64,000 nucleotides of DNA from assembly GCF_016918015.1 (NCBI RefSeq), contig NZ_JAERMK010000002.1, positions 310,001-374,000 of the forward strand, given 5' to 3'. The notes beneath the pieces are model-generated. The model was not told the DNA's origin and searched no databases. It saw only the letters and a program-made list of their open reading frames with translations. Each line of letters begins with the position of its first letter. Positions within the stretch are counted from its first letter, which is position 1. This DNA comes from Glycomyces sp. YM15 (GTDB taxonomy: Bacteria > Actinomycetota > Actinomycetes > Mycobacteriales > Micromonosporaceae). The translations under genes were made by a program, and so were the position numbers. Shown piece after piece: positions 1 through 7,735 of this stretch.

Positions 1-74
1 AACCGCTTGATCGCCCCGACCATCGCGGCACGGTCCGCCACCGGCAGACGCCCACTGGTTTCCTCGACACTCAT
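1..74 (-). CDS. Partial CDS, N-terminus of a probable second ABC-exporter half
   Basis: An ATG at 72-74 on the minus strand overlaps the TGA of the upstream ABC gene (ATGA). The frame stays open to the window edge, giving about 24 residues beginning MSVEETSGRLPVADRAAM. The tight coupling to an ABC half-transporter with a defective ATPase suggests the catalytic partner half of a heterodimeric exporter. That is inference from position, since no diagnostic domain lies inside the window. Confidence 0.6.
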   Translation of the reverse strand, partial: MSVEETSGRLPVADRAAMVGAIKR

Positions 75-1795
75 CAGGACTCCTGCCTCGATGTGAGGGA
101 CCGGTACTCGTCATGCAGCGAAAGCTCGGCGTGGCTCCCCACGGCCCGCACCTTCCCCTCCCACATCCACACCACCCGATCGGCACGCGCCAGCCACAAC
201 GGCGAGGCCGTCACCACCGCCGTCGTCCGCCCCACCCGGGCCGCGGCGACCCGCTCGGCGATCAAGGACTCCGTGTGCGCGTCCACCGCCGAAGTCGGCT
301 CGACCGCGAGCAGGACCTCCGCGTCGGCCGCGAGGGCCCGCGCGAGCCGCAGACGCTGGCGCTGGCCGCCGGAGAGGTTGCGGCCGGCGTTGTGCACTTC
401 ACCGTCCAAGGTGGAGCCGAGACTGGAGTGCACGTCGCCCGCGCCCGCCGCATGGATCGCGGCGAGCGCACGCTCCTCGTCGACCCGCAGGGTCTCGCCG
501 AGGGTCTGCGCGAACAGGTAGTCGTCGCGCAAGAGCAGCACGCGTTCGCGCACTTCGTCCAGTTCGAGGTCGGCGAGTCTCGTGCCGCCCCACTCCGCCT
601 CTGAATCCCACTCCGCTCCTGAACCCGGCTCTGCGCCGGACTCGCGGTAGCGGGCCAGGCGCTCCATCGCGGCCTCCGCGGGCTTCGCCTCGGCGCTGAC
701 GACCACGGTGAGGCGGCCCGGTTCGATCGCGAGCCCCGACTCGGGGTCGCGGAGCGTCCCGGACGCGCCCGTCGCGGTGCCGTCGTCGGCGATGTCGCTG
801 CGGGTGTTGAAGAACGCGGTCAGACGCCGGGAGGCGACCTGCGCGGCGATCACGGCCTGGGCCATGCCGATCATCGCCCCCGAGTGCTGGGCGACGAGCG
901 CGGTCATGCCGAACGCGGCGGAGAGCTCCCCGATCGTGATCGTCCCGTTCAGCGCGAGGCGCGCGCCGACCCACGTGACGGCCGCGATGAGCGCCAGCGG
1001 CAGGCTCGCCCGCAGGCCCTGCACCCACGAGTCGGCCGTCGCCACCCCGTAACCGGCCTCGCGCAGCTCCGTTGAGGCCGCCCGGTACCGCTGCGAGAAC
1101 TGCGCCTCGCCGCCGACCCCGCGCAGCACGCGAAGGCCGCCCACGACGTCGCTCGCCTGGCCGGTGAGGGTCGCGACCGACGAGCGGTACGCGATCTGGT
1201 GGTGCTGCAGGCGGCCGAGCACCGGCCCGACCACGAACCCGATGAGCAGCACTCCGGCCAGCGTGGTCAACCCGAGCGCGGGGCTGGCCCGCCACAGCAG
1301 GACCGCCCCCACGGCCGTCATGACCAGGCCCATCCAGCCGAAACCGAGCTGGAAGATGAACGACCCGGTCTTGTGGGCGTCCTCAGTGGAGAGGTTCACC
1401 ATCTCGCCCGGGGAGATCGCGCCCCGCACCCCGGTCCCGGCCCGGTTCAGGTGGTCGGTGAGATTCCGGACCGTGCGCACACGCGCATGCGACTCGGCCA
1501 TGAACAGCGACCGGTACCCGGCCACGAACACCCACGAGGACGCGATCGCCACGACGACGAGCACGATCGACCACTCCGCCAGCGGCTCCGCCGAGCCCGC
1601 GAGGAGCACCTCGTCGATGATCTTCGCGATCGTCCACGGCAGCAGGATCCAGGCCGTCCCGGAGACGCTGAGCAGCACGAACCCGAGCGCGACCAGACCG
1701 GTCTGCGCACGGGCCACGTACCAGAGGTACCGCCACGGGTCGGCTGGAATGTCCCCGGGGGACAAGGCAGGGGGGCGTAGTGGGTTGGGCTTCAC
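74..1795 (-). CDS. ABC exporter half (membrane domain plus degenerate ATPase domain)
   Basis: 573 aa. An ABC_membrane type-1 domain with about six hydrophobic segments (residues ~30-330) is followed by an ATPase domain. The signature loop LSGGQRQR (474-481) is perfect and a PTSAVDAHTE D-loop follows. The Walker A slot after EPGRL (359-373) reads TVVVSAEAKPAEAA, with no GxxGxGK[ST]. The Walker B-like stretch LLAVEP (495-500) lacks the usual Asp but keeps the Glu. The subunit could therefore supply a signature loop to a partner but should not bind ATP at its own P-loop, as in heterodimeric exporters. The GTG start (1793-1795) overlaps the TGA of the preceding frame (GTGA), and the stop overlaps the next ATG, so it is probably co-translated with that ORF. 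Substrate unknown. I recall similar P-loop-less ABC halves in streptomycetes, so this may be a conserved subfamily rather than decay. Confidence 0.85.
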   Translation of the reverse strand: MKPNPLRPPALSPGDIPADPWRYLWYVARAQTGLVALGFVLLSVSGTAWILLPWTIAKIIDEVLLAGSAEPLAEWSIVLVVVAIASSWVFVAGYRSLFMAESHARVRTVRNLTDHLNRAGTGVRGAISPGEMVNLSTEDAHKTGSFIFQLGFGWMGLVMTAVGAVLLWRASPALGLTTLAGVLLIGFVVGPVLGRLQHHQIAYRSSVATLTGQASDVVGGLRVLRGVGGEAQFSQRYRAASTELREAGYGVATADSWVQGLRASLPLALIAAVTWVGARLALNGTITIGELSAAFGMTALVAQHSGAMIGMAQAVIAAQVASRRLTAFFNTRSDIADDGTATGASGTLRDPESGLAIEPGRLTVVVSAEAKPAEAAMERLARYRESGAEPGSGAEWDSEAEWGGTRLADLELDEVRERVLLLRDDYLFAQTLGETLRVDEERALAAIHAAGAGDVHSSLGSTLDGEVHNAGRNLSGGQRQRLRLARALAADAEVLLAVEPTSAVDAHTESLIAERVAAARVGRTTAVVTASPLWLARADRVVWMWEGKVRAVGSHAELSLHDEYRSLTSRQES

Positions 1796-3903
1796 AACTC
1801 ACAAACGTAAGCACGGCGCTTGCCGAGCGGCAAGCAGATATACGACGAAGCGGAGTGTGATTCACGCCCGTCAGGCCTGCAATTTCTTGCGGTCGGGGGG
1901 GGCCCCGGGGCCCCCCCCCCCCCGCGCTCCATGGAGGAGGCGGCTCCGGCGGGGACCGCGCGCGGCTGGAGTGCCGCGCGCGGTCTCGGTATGGCGACGT
2001 TCGCGAATCCCCTTGTGTCGCCGCCATCCCGCCGGAGCCAGATGGCTTTTTTCCATCTACTACAGCATGTGCGGTAGTCGAGCGGCAACAGCAAGTTTCC
2101 GCCTGTGGATAACTCGCCGTCGCCTGTGGACAACTCCGTGCGCTGGGCGCGCGCCAGCGCTTCGGCCGCCGCGTGGAGACCGGCCGTGAACCGCGGGTTC
2201 GCGGCCATCACCGGCTCGGCCCGCGCCACCGCGCGCCACGCGTCGTCCTTGTACGTCTCCTCGCCCGTGACCTGGAACGCCTCCAGCATCGCGGCCGCCG
2301 CCAGCGCCCAACCCGAGGCCGTCGGGCCGTCGTGCACATCCGCGGGCCGCGTCACCAGCGCCTCCGCGTCAGCGGCGGTGTCGTAGAACCCGCCCTCGAA
2401 ATCCGTGAAATGCTCCCGGATCTGCTCGATCAGCCCCTGCGCGCGGGCCGTCCAGTCCCCGCCCAACCGCAGGAAGCCGAGCGCGACCGCCGCGTAGTCC
2501 TCCAGGATCCCCGGTGCCTCCGAGGCCACCCCCGCGAGCGAGGCCCGCGCCAAGCGGCCGTCAGCGCCGATGTGCACGCGCCGCAGCAGCTCCGCGGCGC
2601 GCTCCGCCGCCAGCAGCGAATCCCGGTGGCCCGTGCGCGACGCGTACTCGGCGAGCGCCGCGATCGCCAGCCCGTTCCAGGCCGCGACCACCTTGTCGTC
2701 GCGGCCGGGCTGCGCCCGCAGGCGCCGGGCCGCGAGCAGCCGGTGGCGCACCGCCTCCCAACGGGCGCTGTCCCGGGGATCGCGGGGCAGTTCCAGCACG
2801 TTCGCGCCGTGCTCGAAGTTCGGATTCGCCGGATCGATCCCGAAGACCTCGGCGGCCCACGCGGCGTCCTCGCCGAGCACCGCCTCCAGCTCCCGCACGG
2901 TCCACACGTACGTCAGGCCCTCGACGCCGTCAGTGTCGGCGTCGAACGCCGCCGCGAAAGCGCCCTCCTCGGTTGAGAAGCGCTCGAGCAGGAACGCCGC
3001 CGTCTCGTCGGCGACCCGCGCGAACAGCGCGTCCTCGCCGTACAACCGCGCGTACAGCCACAGCAGCTCGGCGTTGTCGTACAGCATCTTCTCGAAGTGC
3101 GGCACGGTCCACTCCGCGTCCACGCTGTACCGCGCGAACCCGCCCTCGAGCTGGTCGTAGATCCCGCCGCGCGCCATCCGCTCCGCCGTCAGCTTCACGT
3201 GGTCGAGCAGCGCCGCGTCGCCGGTGCGCACGTACGCGTCGCACAGGAACCGCAGCGCCGGCACGCTCGGGAACTTCGGTGCGGCACCGAACCCGCCGTT
3301 CACCGTGTCAGCGGACGCCAGCGTCGTCGCCGCCGCCGCGTCCAGCAGGTCCGTGCGGATCGGCGGCGCGGGCGGGCACGGCCCGTCGAGCGGGCACGCC
3401 ACGGTGACATCGGCGAACGCCGGACCGGTCTGCGCGCTCGCCTCCACGATCGCCGCTCCCTGGTGCTCCAGCTCCTCCCGCTGCGTCGTCCACGCCGTGT
3501 GCACGGCGTCCAGCAAGCGCAGGAAATGGGACTTCGGGAAGTAGGTGCCGGCGAAGAACGGCGTCCCGTCGGGGAACGCGAACACGGTCATCGGCCACCC
3601 GCCCTGGCCCGTGATCGCCATCGTCGCCTGCATGTACACCGCGTCCAGGTCCGGGCGCTCCTCCCGGTCGACCTTCACTGCCACGAACCGGGAGTTGATC
3701 GCGTCCGCGACCGTCTTGTCCTCGAACGACTCGTGCGCCATCACATGGCACCAGTGGCAGGTCGAATAGCCGATCGAGATCAGGACCGGCACGTCCCGTT
3801 CGGCGGCCTCCGCGAGCGCCGCGGCGCTCCACTGGCGCCACGCCACCGGGTTCGCGGCATGCTGACGCAGGTACGGGGACAGGGCTCCCGCCAACTCGTT
3901 CAC
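1792..3903 (-). CDS. YyaL/SPATA20-like thioredoxin-domain protein (DUF255), aberrant C-terminus
   Basis: About 703 aa from a GTG at 3901-3903 preceded by GAGG. The N-terminal thioredoxin-like DUF255 domain opens NELAGALSPYLRQHAANPV and carries the CHWC motif at residues 49-52 (STCHWCHVM). It is followed by an (alpha/alpha)6 glycosidase-like region with GGIYDQLEGGFARYSVD and VPHFEKMLYDNAELL. The biochemical role of the family is not settled. Homology reads well to about residue 590 (AEALARAQRT). The last ~105 codons then cross homopolymer runs and long palindromes (1865-2058) and look non-native, yet the frame ends GKRRAYVCEL, which resembles the AYVC-type C-terminal motif I recall for this family. 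The stop overlaps the GTG of the ABC gene. An insertion into the 3' end or a sequence error in the G/C runs could explain this. The frame stays open upstream of 3903, but only this start has an RBS and begins at family homology. Confidence 0.8.
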   Translation of the reverse strand: MNELAGALSPYLRQHAANPVAWRQWSAAALAEAAERDVPVLISIGYSTCHWCHVMAHESFEDKTVADAINSRFVAVKVDREERPDLDAVYMQATMAITGQGGWPMTVFAFPDGTPFFAGTYFPKSHFLRLLDAVHTAWTTQREELEHQGAAIVEASAQTGPAFADVTVACPLDGPCPPAPPIRTDLLDAAAATTLASADTVNGGFGAAPKFPSVPALRFLCDAYVRTGDAALLDHVKLTAERMARGGIYDQLEGGFARYSVDAEWTVPHFEKMLYDNAELLWLYARLYGEDALFARVADETAAFLLERFSTEEGAFAAAFDADTDGVEGLTYVWTVRELEAVLGEDAAWAAEVFGIDPANPNFEHGANVLELPRDPRDSARWEAVRHRLLAARRLRAQPGRDDKVVAAWNGLAIAALAEYASRTGHRDSLLAAERAAELLRRVHIGADGRLARASLAGVASEAPGILEDYAAVALGFLRLGGDWTARAQGLIEQIREHFTDFEGGFYDTAADAEALVTRPADVHDGPTASGWALAAAAMLEAFQVTGEETYKDDAWRAVARAEPVMAANPRFTAGLHAAAEALARAQRTELSTGDGELSTGGNLLLPLDYRTCCSRWKKAIWLRRDGGDTRGFANVAIPRPRAALQPRAVPAGAASSMERGGGGAPGPPPTARNCRPDGRESHSASSYICLPLGKRRAYVCEL
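1895..2058. repeat. Palindrome-rich structured segment inside the yyaL-like 3' end
   Basis: A run of 8 G, 4 C, 4 G and 13 C at 1895-1923 is followed by nested inverted repeats. The outer arms are GGCTCCGGCGGG (1942-1953) and its exact complement (2028-2039). Inside lies a 13-bp perfect stem with a 6-nt loop (1954-1966/1973-1985) and a second stem GGCGAC/GTCGCC (1993-1998/2017-2022). Together they can draw a three-way junction. A further hairpin, AGATGG/CCATCT with a T-rich loop (2040-2045/2053-2058), follows. No transposase is present. It could be a REP/MITE-like element, a structured RNA, or partly an assembly artefact in the homopolymers. Confidence 0.6.
2104..2133 (-). promoter_or_regulatory. 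Two DnaA-box-like 9-mers in direct orientation
   Basis: Read on the minus strand, TTATCCACA (complement of 2104-2112) and TTGTCCACA (complement of 2125-2133) are perfect DnaA-box matches 21 bp apart. They lie where the yyaL-like frame encodes a repeated ELSTG. This may be chance or a DnaA-binding/titration site. It is not an oriC, because no dnaA, dnaN or AT-rich unwinding region is nearby. Confidence 0.4.
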
Positions 3904-4110
3904 CCCCCAAGCCTCGCACACCGAGGAGGGGAAGCGAGCGGGAGCGGCGCCAACAGCGGCGACGCGGGCACACGCGCTCGCCTGCGGGCGGTGGGGCGGG
4001 CGGGAACGGGCAGGTAGTGCAGGCCGTACCGAAGGCCGGGTGCTGGCTGGGGGAGCGATTCGGGTGCCCGCGTCACTGATTCCGGATCCCGATTTCGCGA
4101 GGCTTACTGC

Positions 4111-5091
4111 ATGATCATTCATGCGCCCCTTGGCGACAGTGCCAACACTGCGACCACCCTCAAGGGACTGACGACGGCCGGTTTCACCGCGCTCGGCGCC
4201 GGGTTCGCCGCGATGGTCGTCCTCCACGCGACCTCCGGCCTCAACCCCGTCGAGGTCGTCATCAGCCTCCACCTCTACACCCCGCTCGGCTGGCTCCTGC
4301 CCGTCGCGCTCGTCCTCTTCGGGCTCGGCGCCGGCGCCTTCGCCGTCGTCGCGCGTCGCGTCGCGGCCCCGCGCTGGCTGAGCCCGATGCTCCTGGTCTG
4401 GGCCGGTTTCCTCGGCCTCGTGGCCCTGTTCCCGACCGACCCGCCCGGACTCCCCGAGGTCTCGCTGGTCTCGGCGATCCACCGGTACGCGGCGTTCTGC
4501 GCCTTCAGCACCATGGCGGTCATGGGCCTCGCGTTCGCCCGCTGGGCGCGGGGTACCGACTGCCCCGAGAAGACCCGCAGGTCGATCCTCGCCGCCAGCT
4601 GGATCGCCGTCGTCGCGTTGACCGCGTGCTCGGCGCCGTACGTGGCGGAGTGGTTCGGGGTGCCGCGTGAACCCGGCGCGTTCGCGGCGGGCCTGCTGCA
4701 GCGCACGACCGTGGGCATGGAGCTGGTGGCGCTGGCGTTCGTGGGCGCCTGGCTCAAGGGCTCAGTAGAAACCCTCGGCCTCGGATTTGGCCCAGGCGTC
4801 GCAGGGGGCGTCGTACCGGCGCTCGATGTAGTCGAGGCCCCAGAGGATCTGGGTGACCGGGTTGGTGCGCCAGTCGTCGCCGAACGACGCCATCTTGTTC
4901 CCGGGGTAGGACTGCGGGATGCCGTAGGCGCCGATCGAGTTCTCGGCCAGTTCGTTCCAGCCGGACTCCTTGTCCCACAGGAGCTCCAGGCACGCGAACT
5001 GCTCGAGGTCGAATCCGGCTTCGAGGGTGAGCGCGCAGCCCGTCGCCTTGTTCCCGGTGAACTCGTCGCAGTCGGACGGGAGGTCGACTGA
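4111..5091 (+). CDS. DUF998-like membrane protein with antisense C-terminal extension
   Basis: 326 aa as an open frame, with ATG at 4111 after GAGG. Residues ~1-218 form a six-helix membrane protein with the features of DUF998: paired hydrophobic helices and a loop around VALFPTDPPGLPEVS. The function of that family is unknown. The usual length of ~210-220 aa would end near 4766. There this frame misses the TAG present in the adjacent frame (CAGTAG at 4764-4769) and runs another ~108 codons antisense to the convergent transglycosylase-like gene. The extension is low-complexity and probably not functional. A one-base frameshift or sequence error near 4760 would restore a normal stop. Confidence 0.65.
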   Translation: MIIHAPLGDSANTATTLKGLTTAGFTALGAGFAAMVVLHATSGLNPVEVVISLHLYTPLGWLLPVALVLFGLGAGAFAVVARRVAAPRWLSPMLLVWAGFLGLVALFPTDPPGLPEVSLVSAIHRYAAFCAFSTMAVMGLAFARWARGTDCPEKTRRSILAASWIAVVALTACSAPYVAEWFGVPREPGAFAAGLLQRTTVGMELVALAFVGAWLKGSVETLGLGFGPGVAGGVVPALDVVEAPEDLGDRVGAPVVAERRHLVPGVGLRDAVGADRVLGQFVPAGLLVPQELQARELLEVESGFEGERAARRLVPGELVAVGREVD

Positions 5092-5433
5092 CGTCGGGTT
5101 GGTGTTCGCGGCGGCTTCTTCGGCGGCCTGATCGGCTTCCTGCTGGGCGTCGTTCAGGCCGCTCGCCTTGTCGGCGGCGTATTCGAAGACCGCCTCGGCT
5201 TTGACGGTGACGTCCGCGCCGGCGGTCGCCGCGATGTAGTCGCGGTGGTGCCCGCGCGCTTCCTCGTACGCCGCTTCGGCGTCGGCCTGCTGCTCGGCGG
5301 CGGCCCGGCCGGGGTGTTCGGCGTCGATCCGGGCGGGGTCGTCGGTGATGGCCTGGACGGCGATGACGGCGCCGATCGCGAGCACCGCGAGGGCGGCGAT
5401 GCGGGCGCCGTAGCGGGTCAGCTGCTGGATCAT
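4762..5433 (-). CDS. Secreted transglycosylase SLT-like protein, copy 1
   Basis: 223 aa from ATG 5431-5433, preceded by GGAG. An N-terminal membrane/signal segment (RYGARIAALAVLAIGAVIAV) is followed by an Ala/Glu/Asp-rich coiled-coil spacer (~40-125). The C-terminal SLT-like domain includes LWDKESGWNELAENSIGAYG, then IPQSYPGNKM and GLDYIERRYDAPCDAW. The Glu in DKESGWN occupies the usual catalytic position of lytic transglycosylases, so peptidoglycan cleavage at the cell surface is likely. It is a tandem paralog of the next gene, with the same spacer AEAVFEYAADKA(S/N)GLNDAQQEAD. Its 3' end converges on the DUF998-like gene with no terminator between them. Confidence 0.85.
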   Translation of the reverse strand: MIQQLTRYGARIAALAVLAIGAVIAVQAITDDPARIDAEHPGRAAAEQQADAEAAYEEARGHHRDYIAATAGADVTVKAEAVFEYAADKASGLNDAQQEADQAAEEAAANTNPTSVDLPSDCDEFTGNKATGCALTLEAGFDLEQFACLELLWDKESGWNELAENSIGAYGIPQSYPGNKMASFGDDWRTNPVTQILWGLDYIERRYDAPCDAWAKSEAEGFY

Positions 5434-5455
5434 GCGGGGGTGCTCCAAAAGAACG

Positions 5456-5483
5456 ACCGCTGACCGGGGGACCGGGCAGCGGT
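5456..5483 (-). terminator. Rho-independent terminator between the transglycosylase-like paralogs
   Basis: ACCGCTG (5456-5462) pairs with CAGCGGT (5477-5483) around a GC-rich inner stem. On the minus strand the stem is followed by CGTTCTTTT. It ends transcription of the upstream copy before the downstream copy's RBS, so each copy may have its own promoter or receive only readthrough. Confidence 0.65.
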
Positions 5484-5489
5484 TCGGAT

Positions 5490-6179
5490 CTAGTACCAGC
5501 CGACTTCTTCGGAGTGGTTCCAGGCCTCGCAGGGCGTGCCGTAGCGGCCCTCGATGTAGCCCAGGCCCCACTCGATCTGGGTGACGGGGTTGGTCTCCCA
5601 GTCGGAGCCTTCGCTGGCCATCTTGTCGCCCGGGAGGGCCTGCGGGATGCCGTACGCGCCGATGCCGTTGGCGGCGTATTCGTTCCAGCCGGACTCGCGG
5701 TCCCAGAGGGCCACGAGGCAGCCGACCTGCTCGAGGTCGAAGCCGTGCTCCTGCGCGAGGGCGCAGCCGGTGGCCTTGTTCCCCGAGTATTCGCCGCAGC
5801 TGCCCGGAATGTCGACATCGGTCCGGCCCGCGTTGGCGGCCGCTTCTTCGGCTTCTTCGGCTTCCTTCTCAGCCTCGTCGGCTTCCTGCTGGGCGTCGTT
5901 CAGGCCGTTCGCCTTGTCGGCGGCGTACTCGAAGACCGCCTCGGCTTTGACGGTGACGTCGGCTCCGGCGGTCTCGGCGATGTAGTTGACGTGCAGGTAG
6001 CGGACCTCGTCGTACGCCTCTTCGGCGTCGGCCTGCTGTTCGGCGGCGGCCATGCTGGGGTGCTCGGCGTCGCGCTGCCACAGATTGTCGGTCGCGGCCT
6101 TGACGGCTATGACGGCCCCGAGTGCGAGGACGAGCACGGCGGCGAGTTTCGCGCCGTAGCGGGTCAGCAGTGGGATCAT
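5490..6179 (-). CDS. Secreted transglycosylase SLT-like protein, copy 2
   Basis: 229 aa from ATG 6177-6179, with AGGAG 9 nt upstream. A signal/membrane segment (RYGAKLAAVLVLALGAVIAV) precedes an acidic coiled-coil region and a C-terminal SLT-like domain: LWDRESGWNEYAANGIGAYG, then IPQALPGDKMAS and GYIEGRYGTPCEAW. The Glu in DRESGWN is the candidate catalytic acid. It is a close paralog of copy 1. Cell-wall remodelling is the likely role, by analogy with the SLT/resuscitation-factor-like families. A 19-bp perfect hairpin lies immediately 5' of its Shine-Dalgarno sequence. Confidence 0.85.
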   Translation of the reverse strand: MIPLLTRYGAKLAAVLVLALGAVIAVKAATDNLWQRDAEHPSMAAAEQQADAEEAYDEVRYLHVNYIAETAGADVTVKAEAVFEYAADKANGLNDAQQEADEAEKEAEEAEEAAANAGRTDVDIPGSCGEYSGNKATGCALAQEHGFDLEQVGCLVALWDRESGWNEYAANGIGAYGIPQALPGDKMASEGSDWETNPVTQIEWGLGYIEGRYGTPCEAWNHSEEVGWY

Positions 6180-6190
6180 GCGCTCTACTC

Positions 6191-6230
6191 CTGTGTCCCG
6201 GGCGTCTGTCCACAGACGCCCGGGACACAG
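6191..6230 (-). promoter_or_regulatory. 19-bp perfect hairpin abutting the RBS of copy 2
   Basis: The arms at 6191-6209 and 6212-6230 are exact complements around a 2-nt loop. The minus-strand transcript passes from the stem directly into the GGAG of the following gene with no U-run. It may stop phoH transcription, block processing, or modulate ribosome access. Confidence 0.6.
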
Positions 6231-6248
6231 CATGCCAGAGCTGTATTC

Positions 6249-7532
6249 CTAGCCTTCGAGCAGGTTGGTGACCATCTCCGCGATCTCCGAACGCTCACTG
6301 CGCGTAAGCGTCACATGGGCGAACAGTGGGTGGCCCTTGAGCACGTCGATCACCGAGGCGACCCCGTCGTGGCGGCCCACCCGCAGGTTGTCGCGCTGGG
6401 CGACGTCGTGGGTGAGGACCACTTTGGAGCCCTGCCCGATGCGCGAGAGCACCGTGAGGAGCACCCCGCGTTCGAGCGACTGCGCCTCGTCGACGATGAC
6501 GAACGCGTCGTGCAGGGAGCGGCCGCGGATGTGCGTGAGCGGCAGGACTTCCAGCATCCCGCGCTCCAGCACCTCCGAGATCACGACGTCGTTGGTGACG
6601 GCGCCGAGCGTGTCGAACACGGCCTGGCCCCACGGGCTCATCTTCTCGCCCTCGGAGCCGGGCAGGTAGCCGAGCTGCTGGCCGCCGACCGCGTACAGCG
6701 GCCGGAACACGATGACCTTCTTGAACAGCTCGCGTTCGAGCACCTGCTCGAGACCGGCGCACAGCGCCATCGCGGACTTGCCGGTGCCGGCCTTCCCGCC
6801 GAGCGAGACGATCCCGATGTCGGGATCGAGCAGCAGGTCGAGCGCGACCCGCTGCTCGGCGGAGCGGCCGTGGACGCCGAAGGCGTCCCGGCCCCGGATG
6901 AGGCGGATCTGCTTGTCCACAGTGACCCGGCCCAGCGCCTTCGAGCTGTTGCCGGTGAGGACGAGCCCGGTGTGGCAGGGCAGGTCCACGTCGTGCGGCA
7001 GGTCCGCGTCGCCGCCGTCGAAGAGCTGGTCGATCACTTCGTCGGATACGGCGAGCTCGGCCATCCCGGACCACGTGGGGTCCACGGCCTGCCCGTGGCG
7101 GTACTCCTCGGTGGGGATGCCGACGGCGGAGGCTTTCACCCGCAGCGGCATGTCTTTGGTGACCAGCACGGCGTCGGCGCCTTCGAGCCCCAGTGCTCGG
7201 GTGACGGCGATGATGCGCGAGTCGTTGGTGTCCACGGCGAACCCGGCCGGGAGGCCGGAGGTGTCGACGTGGTTGAGCTCGACCCGGATGGAACCGCCGT
7301 GGTCCCCGACGGGGATCGGCTGGTCGAGACGCCCGTGCCTGATGCGGAGTTCGTCGAGGCGCCTCAGGCACTCCCGGGCGAACCAGCCCAGTTCGGGGTG
7401 GTGGCGTTTGGCCTCCAGTTCGCTGACTACGACGAGCGGAATGACCACGTGGTGTTCGTCGAACCGTGAGAACGCACCAGGGTCTGATAGCAGAACCGAG
7501 GTGTCGAGGACGTAAGTGCGTTGCACTGGCAC
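6249..7532 (-). CDS. PhoH family ATPase with N-terminal PIN domain (PhoH2-type)
   Basis: 427 aa. The GTG start at 7530-7532 is preceded by GGGAGG. The N-terminal PIN RNase domain (~1-140) shows [16 protein letters not shown], with Asp at the metal site, and [12 protein letters not shown]. The C-terminal PhoH P-loop ATPase (~230-427) has Walker [11 protein letters not shown] and Walker [10 protein letters not shown]. Family members (mycobacterial PhoH2) act as ATP-dependent RNA helicase/RNases, so a role in RNA turnover is expected. It is divergent from the EccC-like operon, separated by about 200 bp. Confidence 0.93.
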   Translation of the reverse strand: MPVQRTYVLDTSVLLSDPGAFSRFDEHHVVIPLVVVSELEAKRHHPELGWFARECLRRLDELRIRHGRLDQPIPVGDHGGSIRVELNHVDTSGLPAGFAVDTNDSRIIAVTRALGLEGADAVLVTKDMPLRVKASAVGIPTEEYRHGQAVDPTWSGMAELAVSDEVIDQLFDGGDADLPHDVDLPCHTGLVLTGNSSKALGRVTVDKQIRLIRGRDAFGVHGRSAEQRVALDLLLDPDIGIVSLGGKAGTGKSAMALCAGLEQVLERELFKKVIVFRPLYAVGGQQLGYLPGSEGEKMSPWGQAVFDTLGAVTNDVVISEVLERGMLEVLPLTHIRGRSLHDAFVIVDEAQSLERGVLLTVLSRIGQGSKVVLTHDVAQRDNLRVGRHDGVASVIDVLKGHPLFAHVTLTRSERSEIAEMVTNLLEG

Positions 7533-7683
7533 GGTCGCCTCCCGGGTGTCGATGTGTAGGGGGCGGGCCCCCGTTGGTACTCACACTCTAGTTGGGAGGT
7601 ACGTCACTGCGCCACCGTTAAATGCATCGAAAGCAACACTGGTAGTCACCGCGGCGTCGGAAATCCGACAAAGCAGACACGCC

Positions 7684-7693
7684 GGGTTAACCC
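7684..7693. promoter_or_regulatory. 10-bp perfect palindrome GGGTTAACCC in a divergent intergenic region
   Basis: It lies 43 bp upstream of the GTG of the small helical protein that opens the EccC-like operon, between divergently transcribed genes. A nearby hairpin, GTCGG-AAAT-CCGAC, sits ~20 bp upstream. This is a candidate operator. No cognate regulator is evident in the window. Confidence 0.4.
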
Positions 7694-7735
7694 TCGATCA
7701 CTGCAAGTGCGCACTCCATCGGTGAGAATGAGCCT

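Noticed and set aside
2104-2133. Chromosomal or plasmid replication origin
   Set aside because: Only two DnaA-box matches are present, inside a coding frame, with no dnaA, dnaN, rep or parAB genes nearby.
3904-4482. N-terminal extension of the yyaL-like frame
   Set aside because: The frame stays open upstream of 3903, but the translation is Arg/Glu-rich, overlaps the divergent DUF998-like gene and lacks family homology. The GTG at 3903 has an RBS.
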